From Mangrovibacterium lignilyticum (GTDB lineage: Bacteria > Bacteroidota > Bacteroidia > Bacteroidales > Prolixibacteraceae), in contig NZ_WKLH01000002.1 in assembly GCF_010882175.1 (NCBI RefSeq), positions 620,001-684,000 of the forward strand: 64,000 bases of DNA, in the 5' to 3' direction. Made by a program: the position numbers and the translations under genes. Below the pieces are notes generated by a model. It did not search any database and had not been told where the DNA came from. It saw only the letters and a list, made by a program, of their open reading frames with translations. Positions 62,847-64,000 of the stretch are shown one piece after another (position 1 is the stretch's first letter; every line of letters begins with the position of its first letter).

Positions 62847-64000
62847 TTAGTTCAGTTCATATTCACCTGCACTGATTTTATTCACTTTTCCATCAGTAAT
62901 ATTTTCGAGGTATTCAAAAACTTCATTTAATTCGGCATTCAAGTTCAATTTACCGCTCATCACACGGCTTTGAATTTGAGGATCCGGTATTTGTATCGTA
63001 ATATTGAAATAGTGCTCAACCTTATCAATCACGTCAACCAGTGGTTCCTCGTTGATTTCAAGAATTCCTTTTTTCCACGAGGAATAAGCCTTCTGGTCGC
63101 CTTTCACTAAGCGGGTATTGCCTGTCGCACCATTTGTTAATGCCTCCTGATTGGGTTTCATTTCCGTCCACCCGGCAAGAACCGAGTGTTCTGCGTTGCG
63201 AATCATTACCTTTCCTTCACTCAGGAATGTTCGTTGTTCAGGCAGATCGGCATATGCTTGCACTCGGAAGCTGGTTCCTAGTACCTTAATTTCAGTCAAT
63301 ATTGTATTGAGAAAAAACGGATGATCCGGATCTTTGGAAACGTCGAAAAATGCTTCGCCCAAAAGATAGGCTGATCGGTCTGTTCTGGAGAAATGTTCCG
63401 GAATTAGAATCCGACTACCGGCAGTTAACTGCACCTGGCTCTTATCAGGCAAGCCTACTCTTGCTCGCTTTCCGTATGGTACAACCACCATATTTACGCG
63501 ATTTTCGGATCCCGTGGCGCTCATCACCAGCGTGTCGTTCCCTAAAATAAGCTTTCGGTCGGATACAAAATCAATCAACAAATCACTGTTACTAACTTCT
63601 TTCTTGCTGCCATCGGCCAAATAGATCGTCGTATTATTGGCTGCACTTTTTACCAACAACTGTTCAGATACAAAATGGGGGTTCACCTGCTCGGTCAGTT
63701 TCATGATTAAACTCCCCAGCGAAAAGAAAACAAGCGCTACTGCGGCGTAAGGCAGCAACTTTCGATACAACAACCTGGTCTTGATCTCCTGCTCAATTGT
63801 TTTTTGAGCCAGGATATTTCTGTATATCGCATCCTTTCTTTTTTCTGACACTGATTTATTCCGAACAGCGAGCAACAACAACTCTTCATGGGCTTTTATC
63901 AAAGCGGCTTTTTCTTCAGGATGTTCTTCCATGTACTTCTGGTAAAAAGCACTGGCTTCAACATCATTATCCATCGTCCAACGAATAAATCTCGGATCCT
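62847..64000 (-). CDS. FecR-type anti-sigma factor (5' end outside window)
   Basis: A FecR-family transmembrane anti-sigma factor, at least 384 residues here. The frame stays open past the ATG at 63974 to the window edge (reading DPRFIRWT), which is the usual start of the conserved cytoplasmic part, so the true start lies outside. One transmembrane segment (LLPYAAVALVFFSLGSLIM) separates the cytoplasmic sigma-binding part from the periplasmic FecR domain (VVVPYGKRARVGLPDKSQVQL, YLLGEAFFDVSKDPDHPFF, VLGTSFRVQAY). A C-terminal STN-contact domain follows (EPLVDVIDKVEHYFNITIQI). It controls the susC/susD pair that follows. Confidence 0.93.
   Translation of the reverse strand, partial: DPRFIRWTMDNDVEASAFYQKYMEEHPEEKAALIKAHEELLLLAVRNKSVSEKRKDAIYRNILAQKTIEQEIKTRLLYRKLLPYAAVALVFFSLGSLIMKLTEQVNPHFVSEQLLVKSAANNTTIYLADGSKKEVSNSDLLIDFVSDRKLILGNDTLVMSATGSENRVNMVVVPYGKRARVGLPDKSQVQLTAGSRILIPEHFSRTDRSAYLLGEAFFDVSKDPDHPFFLNTILTEIKVLGTSFRVQAYADLPEQRTFLSEGKVMIRNAEHSVLAGWTEMKPNQEALTNGATGNTRLVKGDQKAYSSWKKGILEINEEPLVDVIDKVEHYFNITIQIPDPQIQSRVMSGKLNLNAELNEVFEYLENITDGKVNKISAGEYELN

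Overview
The window looks like a chromosomal stretch of a polysaccharide-degrading Bacteroidota. SusC/SusD pairs, a hybrid two-component regulator, a FecR anti-sigma factor, a type IX secretion tail and TAnnTTTG-type promoter boxes all point that way. I infer a member of the Marinilabiliales/Prolixibacteraceae type from the gene mix, but no marker gene in the window proves the lineage. I saw no rRNA, tRNA, CRISPR array, transposase or integrase.

Left part, plus strand (1-10985). The window opens with the 3' end of a hybrid two-component regulator. It is followed by ribB, a DeoR-family regulator, and a sugar operon of FGGY kinase, FucI-like isomerase and a two-subunit transketolase. This operon has a good Bacteroidota promoter embedded in T-rich direct repeats that look like a DeoR operator. 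Next come a DUF5060 TIM-barrel glycosidase lipoprotein and a DUF1593 lipoprotein. The logic aldose to ketose to ketose phosphate to transketolase matches the transketolase-type D-apiose route; this is inference.

11067-15649. A compact minus-strand operon encodes a corrinoid protein, a UroD/MtaA-like methyltransferase fused to a thioredoxin-like domain, a CobW-like GTPase and a MetH-activation-domain protein. A divergent AraC regulator sits beside it. This is a complete-looking corrinoid methyl-transfer module beside a glycan locus, and it is the most unusual thing in the window.

15751-64000, minus strand: a large pectin-type polysaccharide utilization locus in five units. (a) 25102 to 15751: two PL1 pectate lyases, a beta-helix/DUF6298-like giant, a secreted TIM-barrel isomerase-like lipoprotein and a DUF3826 protein. 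(b) 33219 to 25684: SusC, SusD and a surface glycan-binding-type lipoprotein. (c) 35684 to 33780: a single Ig-like lipoprotein. (d) 57553 to 36825: ten closely packed genes, namely GH2, a GH141-like beta-helix protein, a lipoprotein rhamnose mutarotase, an alpha-glucuronidase-like enzyme, GH95, GH2, GH31, a second UroD-like protein, a Gfo/Idh/MocA oxidoreductase and an SSS transporter. (e) A FecR anti-sigma factor running off the right edge, followed by a second SusC/SusD pair.

Units a to d carry copies of one palindrome, near ATGTAAACGTTTACAT, upstream of or just inside their first gene. It resembles a LacI-family operator, and no LacI-type regulator lies in the window. Terminator hairpins close units b, c, d and e. 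A 21-bp tandem array (11 copies in exact register) lies between units c and d in the largest gene-free stretch.
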